Source of the DNA: CAZCEC01 sp964497615
Lineage (GTDB): Bacteria > Chloroflexota > Anaerolineae > Anaerolineales > UBA6663
Assembly: GCA_964497615.1 (NCBI GenBank)
Contig: CAZCEC010000059.1
Location: 1 to 41,578 of the forward strand
Length of the DNA stretch: 41,578 nucleotides
Direction of reading: 5' to 3'
Shown: in pieces, positions 16,639 to 24,351 of the stretch
Layout: the number at the start of each line of letters is the position of its first letter
Numbering within the stretch: the stretch's first letter is position 1
Made by a program: the position numbers and the translations under genes
Notes under the pieces: model-generated
Databases searched by the model: none
Told to the model about the DNA's origin: nothing
Seen by the model: the letters and a program-made list of their open reading frames with translations, nothing else

Positions 16639-19600
16639 ATGAACAAGACACCGTTGGCCGAGTTGGAGCATTTGTTGAGCAAGCGCATCGCGGGCGAGGC
16701 GCGCTTCGATCCGTACACCCGCATCATGTACAGCACGGACGGGTCGTTTCACCAGATCATGCCGGCCGGGGTGGTGTTTCCCCGCGAGGCGGACGACCTA
16801 TGCGCGATCGTGGAGACGGCGGCGGAGGCGGGCGTGCCGGTGCTGCCGCGCGGGGCGGGCACCGGGCTGGCCGGGCAGACGATTGGCGCGGCGCTGATCG
16901 TGGACTGCGGGCGGCACCTGACGCTGATCCACCGGCTGGACGCGGAGGCGCAGGAGGCGGAGGTGGACCCCGGCGTGGTGTGCTCGCACTTGAACCGGGC
17001 GGCAGCGCGGCACGGGCTGATGTTTGGGCCGGACCCAGCCTCCGCCGACCGGGCGACGTTCGGCGGGATGATTGGGAACAACTCGACGGGGGCGCACTCG
17101 ATCCGGTATGGGATGGCGGGGGATCATGTGCTGGGGCTGGAGGTGGTGCTGAGCGACGGCCGGCCGGCGACGCTGGGGCCGGTGGACGAGGCCGCGGCGC
17201 GCGCCAAGGCCCAGGGGGCGGGGCTGGAGGGGCGCATCTACGCGGAAGCGCTGCGGCTGCGAGACGAGTATGCGAACGACATCCGCGAGCGCTGGCCGCG
17301 CACCTGGCGGCGGGCGTCGGGCTACAGCCTGCATTATCTGACGGGCTATACGCCGAGCACGCCGCCCACCTGGTTCCGGCCGGACCTGCCCTATCCGCCG
17401 CTGGACCCGCCGGCCGGCGCGGGGCTGAACCTGGCGCCGGTGCTGGCTGGGTCGGAGGGGACGCTGGCGCTGTTCCGGCGGGCACGGGTGCGGCTGGCGC
17501 CGCGGCCCAAGGCGACAGTGCTGGTGGTGCTGCCTTACAACTCGGCGGCGGAGGCGTGCGACGCGGTGCCGCAACTGCTGGCGCACGCGCCCGCGGCGGT
17601 GGAGCTGCTGCCGGGGGAGATGCTGCGCCGGACGCGGAACGTGCCGGCCTACGCGCGCCGGATGACGTTTGCCACGGGCGAGGAAGAGGCGCTGCTGGTG
17701 GTGGAGTTCGCGGGGGAGACGGAGGCCGAGGCGCTGAGCGCGGCCGGGCCATTGGCGAGGCGCGGGCGGGTGCTGACGACGCGGGAGGCGCAGGCCGACT
17801 TGTGGGCGGTGCGGAGCGGCGGGCTGGGGCTGATCATGAACGTGCCGGGGGAGACGCACCCGATTGAGTTCATTGAGGATGTGGCGGTGCCGGTGGCGCG
17901 GCTGGGCGAGTACGTGCGCGAGGTGGACCGGATCGTGGGGGCGCACGGCACGGCGGGGCTGTGGTATGCGCACGCCTCCGCGGGCTGCCTGCACTTCCGG
18001 CCGATGCTCAACCTGAAGACGGCGGCGGGGGTGGCGAACCTGCGGTCCATCGCGGAGCAGACGGCGGCGCTGGCGGCGCGCATGGGCGGGGCGCTGAGCG
18101 GCGAGCATGGGGATGGGCTGTCGCGGAGCGAGTTTGTGGAGCAGGTGTTTGGGCCGCGGCTGGCGCGGGCGTTTGGCGAACTGAAGGCGGCGTTCGACCC
18201 GGACAACCGGCTGAATCCCGGCAAGGTGGTGCCGGGACCGGACACGCGGGTGGACCGCGACTTGCGCTATGGGCCGAGCTACCAGACGATCCCGGTGGAG
18301 ACGATCTTCGCATACCGGCGGGAGGGGGGGCTGGCGGAGGCGGTGGAGGATTGCGTGGGGGCGGCGGCCTGCCGGCAGGCGGATGGGGTGATGTGCCCCT
18401 CGTACCAGGCGACGCGCGAGGAGCAGCACACGACGCGCGGGCGGGCGAATGCGCTGCGGGCGGCGCTCTCCGGACAACTGCCGAAGGGGGCGCTGACCAG
18501 CCCGCAGATGCATGCCGTGCTGGACCTGTGCCTGGAGTGCAAGGGGTGCCGGGCCGAGTGCCCGACGGGCGTGGACATGGCGCGCATCAAGGCGGAGTTT
18601 CTGCACCTGTATCAACAGGAACACGGCACGCCGCTGCGGAGCCGGGTGTTCGCGGAAATCGCGGCGGTGGGGCGGTGGGTGCGGCCGGTGGCGGGGTTGG
18701 CGAACGCGGTGAACGGCTGGAGGCCGCTGCGGGGCGTGGTGGCGCGGGTGCTGGGGCTGGCGCCGGAGCGGCCCCTGCCGCGCTTTGTGGCGCGGACGTT
18801 CCGGGGGTGGTGGGGGGAACGGCAGATTCCTCGCGGCGCACAGACCGCGCCGCTCGGAATGACAGGGCCGGTGGGGACCGGAATGACAGGGCCGGCGGGG
18901 GCCGGGCAGGAAGTGGTGCTGTTCGTGGACACCTATACCGACACGAACCACCCGGAGATTGGGCAGGCGGCGGTGAGGGTGCTGGCGGCGGCTGGGTGTG
19001 GGGTGAGGGTGGTGAAGCAGCAGGGGTGCTGCGGGCGGCCGATGATTTCGAAGGGGCTGCTGCTGCGGGCGCGCGAGATGGCGCGGCGCAACATCGCGGC
19101 ACTGGCGCCGTATGCCAAACAAGGCATGCCCATTATCGGGCTGGAGCCGTCGTGCCTGCTGACGCTGCGGGACGAGTACCTGGAGTTCTTTCCGAAGGAC
19201 GAGGACGCGCGGGCGGTGGCACAGTCGGCGCGGCTGATCGAGGAATACTTGACGGAGGCGGACGCGAGCGGGGAGCGGCCGGTGGACCGGCTGCGGTTCC
19301 GGGCGGGGGGCGAGAAGTGGCGGCTGCACGGGCACTGCCACGCGAAGGCGCTGGTGGGCACGGGGCCGACGCTGAGGATGCTGCGCGCGGCAGGGCTGGA
19401 GGTGGAGGAGATTCCTTCAGGCTGCTGCGGGATGGCAGGCTCATTTGGCTACGAGGCGGAGCACTATGCGCTCTCGATGCAGATTGGGGAGATGAAGCTG
19501 CTGCCGGCCGTGCGCGCGGCGCAGGCGGCGGGCGAGGGGGTGACGGCGCATGGCACGTCGTGCCGGGCGCAGATTCTGGATGGGGCGGGAGTGCGGGCGG

Positions 19601-19641
19601 CGCACCCGGTGGAGTTGGTGGCAAAGCGACTGGAGGGCTGA
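16639..19641 (+). CDS. FAD-binding 2-hydroxyacid dehydrogenase fused to 4Fe-4S and CCG domains (YdiJ/GlcD-GlcF type)
   Basis: 1000 residues from the ATG at 16639. These enzymes oxidise D-2-hydroxyacids (D-lactate, glycolate, D-2-hydroxyglutarate) and pass electrons through Fe-S clusters to the quinone pool. The PCMH-type FAD domain is marked by LPRGAGTGLAGQ (~69-80) and GGMIGNNSTGAHS (~141). The C-terminal FAD-oxidase lobe includes GEHGDGLSRSEF. Ferredoxin-like cysteines are at ~569-583 (C-x5-C-x7-C, then PSYQATREE) and ~631-642 (CLECKGCRAECP). Two CCG domains follow, with QGCCGRP (~795), GHCHAKALVG and SGCCGMAGSFGYE (~929). It is like GlcD and GlcF in one chain. The linker before the first CCG domain carries a repeat-derived insertion including a 24-bp tandem duplication. 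Class firm; substrate unresolved. Confidence 0.92.
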   Translation: MNKTPLAELEHLLSKRIAGEARFDPYTRIMYSTDGSFHQIMPAGVVFPREADDLCAIVETAAEAGVPVLPRGAGTGLAGQTIGAALIVDCGRHLTLIHRLDAEAQEAEVDPGVVCSHLNRAAARHGLMFGPDPASADRATFGGMIGNNSTGAHSIRYGMAGDHVLGLEVVLSDGRPATLGPVDEAAARAKAQGAGLEGRIYAEALRLRDEYANDIRERWPRTWRRASGYSLHYLTGYTPSTPPTWFRPDLPYPPLDPPAGAGLNLAPVLAGSEGTLALFRRARVRLAPRPKATVLVVLPYNSAAEACDAVPQLLAHAPAAVELLPGEMLRRTRNVPAYARRMTFATGEEEALLVVEFAGETEAEALSAAGPLARRGRVLTTREAQADLWAVRSGGLGLIMNVPGETHPIEFIEDVAVPVARLGEYVREVDRIVGAHGTAGLWYAHASAGCLHFRPMLNLKTAAGVANLRSIAEQTAALAARMGGALSGEHGDGLSRSEFVEQVFGPRLARAFGELKAAFDPDNRLNPGKVVPGPDTRVDRDLRYGPSYQTIPVETIFAYRREGGLAEAVEDCVGAAACRQADGVMCPSYQATREEQHTTRGRANALRAALSGQLPKGALTSPQMHAVLDLCLECKGCRAECPTGVDMARIKAEFLHLYQQEHGTPLRSRVFAEIAAVGRWVRPVAGLANAVNGWRPLRGVVARVLGLAPERPLPRFVARTFRGWWGERQIPRGAQTAPLGMTGPVGTGMTGPAGAGQEVVLFVDTYTDTNHPEIGQAAVRVLAAAGCGVRVVKQQGCCGRPMISKGLLLRAREMARRNIAALAPYAKQGMPIIGLEPSCLLTLRDEYLEFFPKDEDARAVAQSARLIEEYLTEADASGERPVDRLRFRAGGEKWRLHGHCHAKALVGTGPTLRMLRAAGLEVEEIPSGCCGMAGSFGYEAEHYALSMQIGEMKLLPAVRAAQAAGEGVTAHGTSCRAQILDGAGVRAAHPVELVAKRLEG
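18824..18902 (+). repeat. Dispersed GATTCCTCGC...GGAATGACAGG repeat in frame within the dehydrogenase gene
   Basis: The segment reads like a common short intergenic repeat ('agattcctcgc...cggaatgaca'). It ends with a 24-bp tandem duplication (18855-18878 and 18879-18902, differing at two positions), encoding GMTGPVGT then GMTGPAGA. It lies in the linker between the 4Fe-4S and CCG regions, where extra residues are tolerable, and the reading frame is preserved. Confidence 0.65.
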
Positions 19642-19652
19642 TGTTCCAGTCG

Positions 19653-20411
19653 TCATGGAGGTGGTGGGGGCGTGGCTGTAGACGGCAAGTGGTAGGCCGT
19701 GGGAGGCGCTACTGTGGTCGGCGGTACCGGTGGCGTGTAAGAGGGTATCGGCGTAATTGTAGGCACAATATCTGACGGAGATGAGGCGAAGGCTAAGCCT
19801 GGTATGTCAAAGTAAAAGGTTGTGGCGTCCGCAGAAACCAGCGTCAGCCGGTTGTTTTCTTCATCGACAATGTGGATTGAACCGTGCTTGCCCGGGGTCA
19901 AGAAGCGCTCTTGGAACGTGCGGTAAGAAAACACCCAGACAACTTGGACAATTCCCTGGTCCGGGTCTGAAGCGTGTGCCCCTGCAAAGATGCTCACGGG
20001 ATTGCCGTCGACTAAACCCCCAAAGCTGTTTTCGACGATAAGCCCGTTGGCGGCCCACTGCAGTCTGGCATATTCATCGTCACGAATGCCGGTTGGACCT
20101 GGCTCGGCCGTCGGGAAGGGCGAGGAGGTGAGCTCGGCGACAAAAGTTGCCTGCTGTGTCCGCTTGAGAGACGACACCGCCGTGGATGTCAGAGCCGGTG
20201 ACATCGGGGTGGCCGTTGCCGCCGTGTCTGTACCTATCGCGCTGGGACTAGGTGGCGGTGTGGTCAAAGGTGCTGCACTCGCCTGATCAGGATTGCTGCT
20301 GGGAGGGTTGTTTCGGAGCACAACCCAGATGACCCCAGCGAGTGCGACGACTGCCAGCAGGCCCATGACTACTGCCCAATCATCAGAACTTCGGTTTGAT
20401 TGGCGCTTCAT
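19653..20411 (-). CDS. Single-pass membrane-anchored protein, function unknown
   Basis: 252 residues from the ATG at 20411, with a good ribosome site (GGAGG, five bases upstream). A short basic N-terminus is followed by one membrane segment (about 14-33), then a Thr/Ser/Pro-rich extracytoplasmic spacer (~35-105). A folded domain (~105-220, motifs DDEYARLQWAANGLIVENS and VVWVFSYRTFQERF) and a Pro/Thr-rich tail ending in five Pro complete it. I do not recognise the domain. Its DNA is visibly less GC-rich than its neighbours, as is the 300 nt upstream, which may point to separate origin. It converges on the dehydrogenase gene with 11 nt between the two coding ends. Confidence 0.75.
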   Translation of the reverse strand: MKRQSNRSSDDWAVVMGLLAVVALAGVIWVVLRNNPPSSNPDQASAAPLTTPPPSPSAIGTDTAATATPMSPALTSTAVSSLKRTQQATFVAELTSSPFPTAEPGPTGIRDDEYARLQWAANGLIVENSFGGLVDGNPVSIFAGAHASDPDQGIVQVVWVFSYRTFQERFLTPGKHGSIHIVDEENNRLTLVSADATTFYFDIPGLAFASSPSDIVPTITPIPSYTPPVPPTTVAPPTAYHLPSTATPPPPP

Positions 20412-20712
20412 TGGTTCCTCCGCGTGAGTGGCTGTTCACAGGTCACACCTATCAGGTCAGGTGCCAGGTGCGTCTATACGGTAGCACTTATCACGGCGAC
20501 AGAGCAAGAATGACTTAGGCCTGATGCGCCCAAATCGACCGACGTTGAATGCTTTTCCGACTTACCATTGGGATCTGAAAAAGCTATGGTCAGGCCGTAG
20601 CCCCGCCCGGTAGACGCTGATATCGCAATAGGTGGAAGCAAGATCACCTTTGCGACCGGAGGACGGGAGACGAAATCGTGAAACGTGAGGCGTGCGAGGC
20701 GGCGCTATGGAT
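20412..20712. other. 301-nt intergenic region of lower GC with repeat fragments
   Basis: No open frame with family similarity is visible. It contains GGTCACAC/GTCAGGTGCCAGGTG-type fragments near 20438-20470 and GGAGGACGGGAGACGAAATCG near 20658, both related to simple repeats elsewhere in the window. The promoter of the preceding anchored-protein gene should lie here. It also separates it from the Gfo/Idh/MocA gene. Confidence 0.5.
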
Positions 20713-21786
20713 TCACAGGCCAGCGGGCGGCATGGGGGCGGGGCGGTCGCAGGAACTGTCCAGGAGGATGTGCTGGCCATCGCGGGCGGCGTCGAGGAAG
20801 GCGTGCATGAGGTCGAGGACGTGATAGCCCACGTCGCCGTTGGCGCGGTGGGGGCGGCCCTCGCGGTGCGCGGCGGCGAGGTCCGCGACGCCCAGGCCGC
20901 GCAGGTTATCGGCGTAGGGATGAGTGTGGGGGACTTCGTGCCAGTCCGCGTCGTCGCGCCGGCGCAAGAGGACGGGGCCGCCAAAGGCGTTGGGGTCGTG
21001 GAGTGAGACGCTGCCCTCGCTGCCGTAGATTTCCACGCGCGGCTGGCGGTGGTGGCGGATATCGAAGCTGGTCACGAGCGTGCCGACCGGGCCGCTGGCA
21101 AACTCCAGCGCGCCGACGATGTGGGTGGGGGTGTTGACCTGGATGGTCTCGCCGAAGTGGGGCTGGCTGGTGATGGTGCGCTGGGCGAAGGGAGTGCTGG
21201 CCAGGCCAGTGACGCGCCGCACCGGGCCGAAGAGGTGGATGAGGGCGGTGAGGTAGTAGGGGCCCATGTCGAACATGGGGCCGGCGCCGGCCTGATAGTA
21301 GAAGGCCGGGTCCGAGTGCCAGCTCTCGTGGCCGGGCGACCCCATGAAGGCCATGAAGGCGACCGGCTGGCCGATGAGGCCGGTATCAATGATGTGGCGG
21401 ACGGTTTGCAGACCGGCGCCCAGGACGGTATCGGGGGCGACGCCCACGCGCAGGCCGCGCTCGCGCGCCAGGGCCAGGGTGCGCTGGCCGTCTTCACGCG
21501 CAACCGCAAACGGCTTTTCGGTGTAGACGTGCTTGCCGGCCGTTAGCGCGGCCAGGTTGATCTCGGCGTGCGCCTGGGGGAGGGTGAGGTTCAGGACAAG
21601 GTCAATGTCGGGGTCAGCCAGCAGGGCGGCGGTGGGCAGGGCGCGGAGATTGTACTGGGCAGCCTTGGCGGCGGCGCGCTCGGGGAGCAGGTCGGCGCAG
21701 GCGACGACGGCGAGGCCGGCGAAGTTGGGCAGGGTGCGGAGATAGAAATCGCTGATGGTGCCGCAGCCGATGACGCCGATGCGCAT
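20713..21786 (-). CDS. Gfo/Idh/MocA-family NAD(P)-dependent oxidoreductase
   Basis: 357 residues from the ATG at 21786, with GAGGT six to seven bases upstream. The N-terminal Rossmann domain starts RIGVIGCGTISDFYL, with the dinucleotide Gly pattern at 4-9. The nucleotide/substrate-bridging motif TEKPF (E90, K91, P92) is intact. In the C-terminal domain, the site that usually reads D-x-G-x-H-x-x-D is D173-M-G-P-Y-Y-L-T, so the usual catalytic His is Tyr (Y177) and the following Asp is Thr. The nearest His is H184. This GPxFDMGPYYL form is a recognisable subgroup, so it may use a different base. The enzyme would oxidise or reduce a sugar or cyclitol. It is next to a ThuA-like protein and a GH4 glycosidase, which suggests keto-sugar metabolism. 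Confidence 0.9.
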   Translation of the reverse strand: MRIGVIGCGTISDFYLRTLPNFAGLAVVACADLLPERAAAKAAQYNLRALPTAALLADPDIDLVLNLTLPQAHAEINLAALTAGKHVYTEKPFAVAREDGQRTLALARERGLRVGVAPDTVLGAGLQTVRHIIDTGLIGQPVAFMAFMGSPGHESWHSDPAFYYQAGAGPMFDMGPYYLTALIHLFGPVRRVTGLASTPFAQRTITSQPHFGETIQVNTPTHIVGALEFASGPVGTLVTSFDIRHHRQPRVEIYGSEGSVSLHDPNAFGGPVLLRRRDDADWHEVPHTHPYADNLRGLGVADLAAAHREGRPHRANGDVGYHVLDLMHAFLDAARDGQHILLDSSCDRPAPMPPAGL

Positions 21787-21840
21787 AGGTTACCTCGCTT
21801 GTGAGAGTTCTGGATGACGCAAGTCTACCAGACCCGACGG

Positions 21841-22000
21841 GGTTCGGCGGCAAAAGCGGCCGCCGTCGCGGGGCATAAAGCACCCGCGCTGCGGAGCGTG
21901 CGTCAAATCGGCGGCTGCCGTCGCGGGGCATAATTCCATAGGGATGCTACGCAGTCCGCTCGGCCCGCGCTACGAGGCGTAAATCATCGCGGGACCCGCC
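21841..22000 (+). repeat. Intergenic GGTTCGGCGG...GCATAAAGCACCCGCGCTACGAGG repeat, two partial copies
   Basis: One copy runs from 21841 to about 21910. A second, diverged one covers about 21911-21990 (GCGGCTGCCGTCGCGGGGCATAA, then CCCGCGCTACGAGGCGTAA). Related copies are at 24197-24302 and 39484-39548. GC-rich, with short complementary arms flanking the ATAAAG core. Confidence 0.7.
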
Positions 22001-22004
22001 ACAG

Positions 22005-22661
22005 TCAAACGGGCAGGACGCCGGCTGCCCAGAGCAGGCCGCGGCGCACGAGCTCGCGGGCTTCGGGCACGTCAAAGTCGGCGGCGACGTGGCCGAGGGC
22101 GCAGGCGAAGACGCGGCCGAGGCCGTAGGGGCGGGTGTACACGACGGGCATAAGCGCGCCGGCCACCCAGGGGGCGTGCTGCCCGTCGAAGGTGGTAGTC
22201 GCCAGCACCTGGTTGTCGGGGGAGCAGTGCATGAAATACTGCTCGGAGTGCATGGCGAAATCGGGCAGGCCGGCGGTGATGGGGTGGGCGGGGTCGGTGA
22301 TCTGGACGGTGTAGTCGCGGACGCCGCCGGGGTGGGCCACGAACTGCGCGCCGGTCATGAACTGGTAGTTGGTGTGGTTGCGGAACGAGTCGAGCAGGCC
22401 GCCGTGCCAGCCGCCGAAGCCCACGCCGCCGCTGACGGCCTCCAGCAGGCCGTGCTCTTGCTCGGCGGTGAGGGTGCTCATGGTGACGCACTGGGCGATG
22501 ACGTCGAACTGGCGCAGGCGGTCCACGTCAGTGTAGACTTCCACGCCTTGAACGACTTCGACGTGCAGGCCGGAGGCGCGCAGGAGCGGGGCAAAGATGG
22601 CGGTGGCTTGTTCGGGTTGGTGGCCATCCCAGCCACCCCAGACCATGAGCGCAGATGTCAT
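22005..22661 (-). CDS. ThuA-like protein (trehalose-utilisation family)
   Basis: 218 residues from the ATG at 22661, with GAGGT about nine bases upstream. The fold is class-I glutamine amidotransferase-like, without the catalytic Cys triad. Family landmarks are ALMVWGGWDGHQPEQ at the start, GGWHGG (~101-106) and HPITAGLPDF, with YTRPYGLGRVFACALGH near the end. ThuA from Sinorhizobium works with ThuB, a Gfo/Idh/MocA oxidoreductase, in trehalose and related disaccharide catabolism. The neighbouring oxidoreductase on the same strand fits that pairing. Divergent from the GH4 gene, with 63 nt between starts. Exact reaction not established from sequence. Confidence 0.85.
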   Translation of the reverse strand: MTSALMVWGGWDGHQPEQATAIFAPLLRASGLHVEVVQGVEVYTDVDRLRQFDVIAQCVTMSTLTAEQEHGLLEAVSGGVGFGGWHGGLLDSFRNHTNYQFMTGAQFVAHPGGVRDYTVQITDPAHPITAGLPDFAMHSEQYFMHCSPDNQVLATTTFDGQHAPWVAGALMPVVYTRPYGLGRVFACALGHVAADFDVPEARELVRRGLLWAAGVLPV

Positions 22662-22724
22662 CGCGAGTACCTCAGTCTATTATCGAATGCAGGTCAGTAT
22701 ACCCAGGAAACACAGGAGGCGTGA
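22662..22724. promoter_or_regulatory. Divergent promoter region between the ThuA-like and GH4 genes
   Basis: In 63 nt there are -10-like boxes on both strands: TATTAT (22678-22683, +), TATACC (22698-22703, +), and GATAAT (- strand, 22684-22679). No convincing -35 boxes accompany them. The region must contain at least the GH4 promoter and probably that of the ThuA-like gene; shared regulation is likely but not shown. Confidence 0.35.
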
Positions 22725-24056
22725 GTGCCAAAGATCACCTTTATCGGGGCGGGCAGCACCGTGTTTGCGAAGAACCTGCTGGTGGACATCTTGAGCTTTC
22801 CGGAACTGGCGGAGAGCGAGATCCGCCTGCACGATATTGACGCCGAGCGGCTGAAGCTGTCGGAGGCGGTGGCGCGGCAGGTAGCGCGGGCGCTGGGGGC
22901 CAGGCCCACCATCACGGCGACGGAGGACCGGCGGCGGGCGCTGGAGGGGGCGGACTATGCGATCACGATGATCCAGGTGGGGGGCTATCGGCCGGCGACG
23001 GTGGTGGACTTTGAGGTGCCCAAGCGCTTTGGGCTGCGGCAGACGATTGCCGACACGCTCGGGATTGGGGGCATCATGCGCGGGCTGCGGACGATCCCGG
23101 TGCTGGTGGAGATGGCGCGGGACATGGAAGCGGTGTGCCCGGACGTGCTGCTGCTGCAATACGTGAACCCGATGGCGATGAACTGCTGGGCGCTGGGGCG
23201 GTCCAGCCGCATCAAGACGGTGGGGCTGTGCCACAGCGTGCAGGGCACGGCGCACCAACTGGCGGCGGACGCGGGCGTGCCGCCGGAGGAGATCAATTAC
23301 GTCAGCGCCGGCATCAACCACATGGCGTTCTACCTGCGGCTGGAGCACAACGGGGAGGACCTGTATCCGCGGCTGCAGCAGGTGATCACTGACGGCCGCG
23401 TGCCGGACTGGAACCGGGTGCGGTACGATGCCTTCAAGCGGCTGGGGTATTTCGTGACCGAGTCGAGCGAGCACTTCAGCGAGTATGTGCCGTGGTACAT
23501 CAAGCGCGACCGGCCCGACCTGATCGAGAGCCTGAACATTCCGCTGGACGAATACCCGCGCCGGTGCGAGGAGTTGATTGCGGGATGGGAGGCGCTGCGG
23601 GCGAAGCTGGAGCGCGGCGACGAGGCGGCGCTGAGCATCCAGCGCAGCCACGAGTATGGGTCGCTGATCATCCACAGCCAGGAGACGGGGACGCCGCGCG
23701 TCGTCTATGGCAATGTGCCGAACGCGGGGCTGATTGACAACCTGCCCGCCGGGTGCTGCGTGGAAGTGCCGTGCCTGGTGGACAAGAATGGTTTGCAGCC
23801 GACGCGGATCGGGGCGCTGCCGCCGCAGTTGGCGGCGCTGATGCAGACGAACATCAACGTGCAGGCGCTGACGGTGGAGGCGGCGCTGACGGGGCGGCGC
23901 GATCACGTTTATCACGCGGCGCTGCTGGACCCGCACACGGCGGCGGAGCTGACCCCGGACGAGATCTACGCGCTGGTGGACGCGCTGGTGGAGGCGCATG
24001 GGGAGGGGATGCCGGGATTGAAGGGGGAAGGACGACCGACGACGGAAGACGGATGA
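22725..24056 (+). CDS. Glycoside hydrolase family 4 enzyme (alpha-galactosidase/alpha-glucosidase/glucuronidase-like)
   Basis: 443 residues from a GTG at 22725, chosen because AGGAGG (22714-22719) sits five bases upstream. GH4 enzymes cleave glycosides by NAD-dependent oxidation at C3, elimination and re-addition of water, with a Mn ion. The Rossmann start KITFIGAGSTVFAKNLL, the NPM motif (148-150), the metal-binding CHSVQGT (C169, H170) and GINHMAF (H199) are all present, so it should be active. CHSVQGT and HMAFY are closest to the MelA-like subgroup. The last ~10 residues (KGEGRPTTEDG) are encoded by the GGACGACGG-type repeat, so the natural C-terminus has been altered by repeat DNA. The gene is divergent from the ThuA-like gene. 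Confidence 0.93.
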   Translation: MPKITFIGAGSTVFAKNLLVDILSFPELAESEIRLHDIDAERLKLSEAVARQVARALGARPTITATEDRRRALEGADYAITMIQVGGYRPATVVDFEVPKRFGLRQTIADTLGIGGIMRGLRTIPVLVEMARDMEAVCPDVLLLQYVNPMAMNCWALGRSSRIKTVGLCHSVQGTAHQLAADAGVPPEEINYVSAGINHMAFYLRLEHNGEDLYPRLQQVITDGRVPDWNRVRYDAFKRLGYFVTESSEHFSEYVPWYIKRDRPDLIESLNIPLDEYPRRCEELIAGWEALRAKLERGDEAALSIQRSHEYGSLIIHSQETGTPRVVYGNVPNAGLIDNLPAGCCVEVPCLVDKNGLQPTRIGALPPQLAALMQTNINVQALTVEAALTGRRDHVYHAALLDPHTAAELTPDEIYALVDALVEAHGEGMPGLKGEGRPTTEDG

Positions 24057-24100
24057 CGAAAGACGGAGGACGAAAGACGGACAATGACTGAAGGCGGGAC
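24028..24100 (+). repeat. GGACGAAAGACGG-type simple repeat at and beyond the 3' end of the GH4 gene
   Basis: Degenerate tandem units such as GACGGATGACGAAAGACGG and GAGGACGAAAGACGG overlap the last codons and stop of the GH4 gene. On the other strand it reads with CPSFVLRLSSSVF-like peptides, the same pattern as the linker in the LuxR-type regulator. Confidence 0.65.
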
Positions 24101-24107
24101 GAAGGGC

Positions 24108-24152
24108 GCCGGGGAGGAAGGTTGAGGGCAAGTCAACCTTCCTCCCCGGCGT
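24108..24152. terminator. Perfect 19-bp hairpin, possible bidirectional terminator
   Basis: Arms 24108-24126 and 24134-24152 pair perfectly around a 7-nt loop, between the converging GH4 (+) and Sat-APS kinase (-) genes. No strong T tract follows on either side (only GCGTTTTCC about 12 nt further on the + strand). It could end either transcript or be a repeat element. Confidence 0.45.
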
Positions 24153-24196
24153 CTGGTAGAGCGTTTTCCGAGATGATGTACGCTCGCCATGTCCAG

Positions 24197-24302
24197 CCGG
24201 GTTCGGCGGCAGAGGCGGCCGCAGCCCGTTGGGCCGTCACCCACAAGGGGCCTTCGGCTCTGACCGTCGCGGGCCATAAAGACCCGCGCTACGAGGGCTA
24301 AG
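24197..24302 (+). repeat. Intergenic GGTTCGGCGG...ACCCGCGCTACGAGG repeat
   Basis: Related to the copies at 21841-22000 and 39484-39548 but with an internal insertion reading GCAGCCCGTTGGGCCG, which also occurs at the right end of the window (about 41560-41575). Confidence 0.65.
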
Positions 24303-24351
24303 CCAGAGCGGGCGTCGCGCTAATGGACCGGGCCGACAGGCGGAGGGCGGG

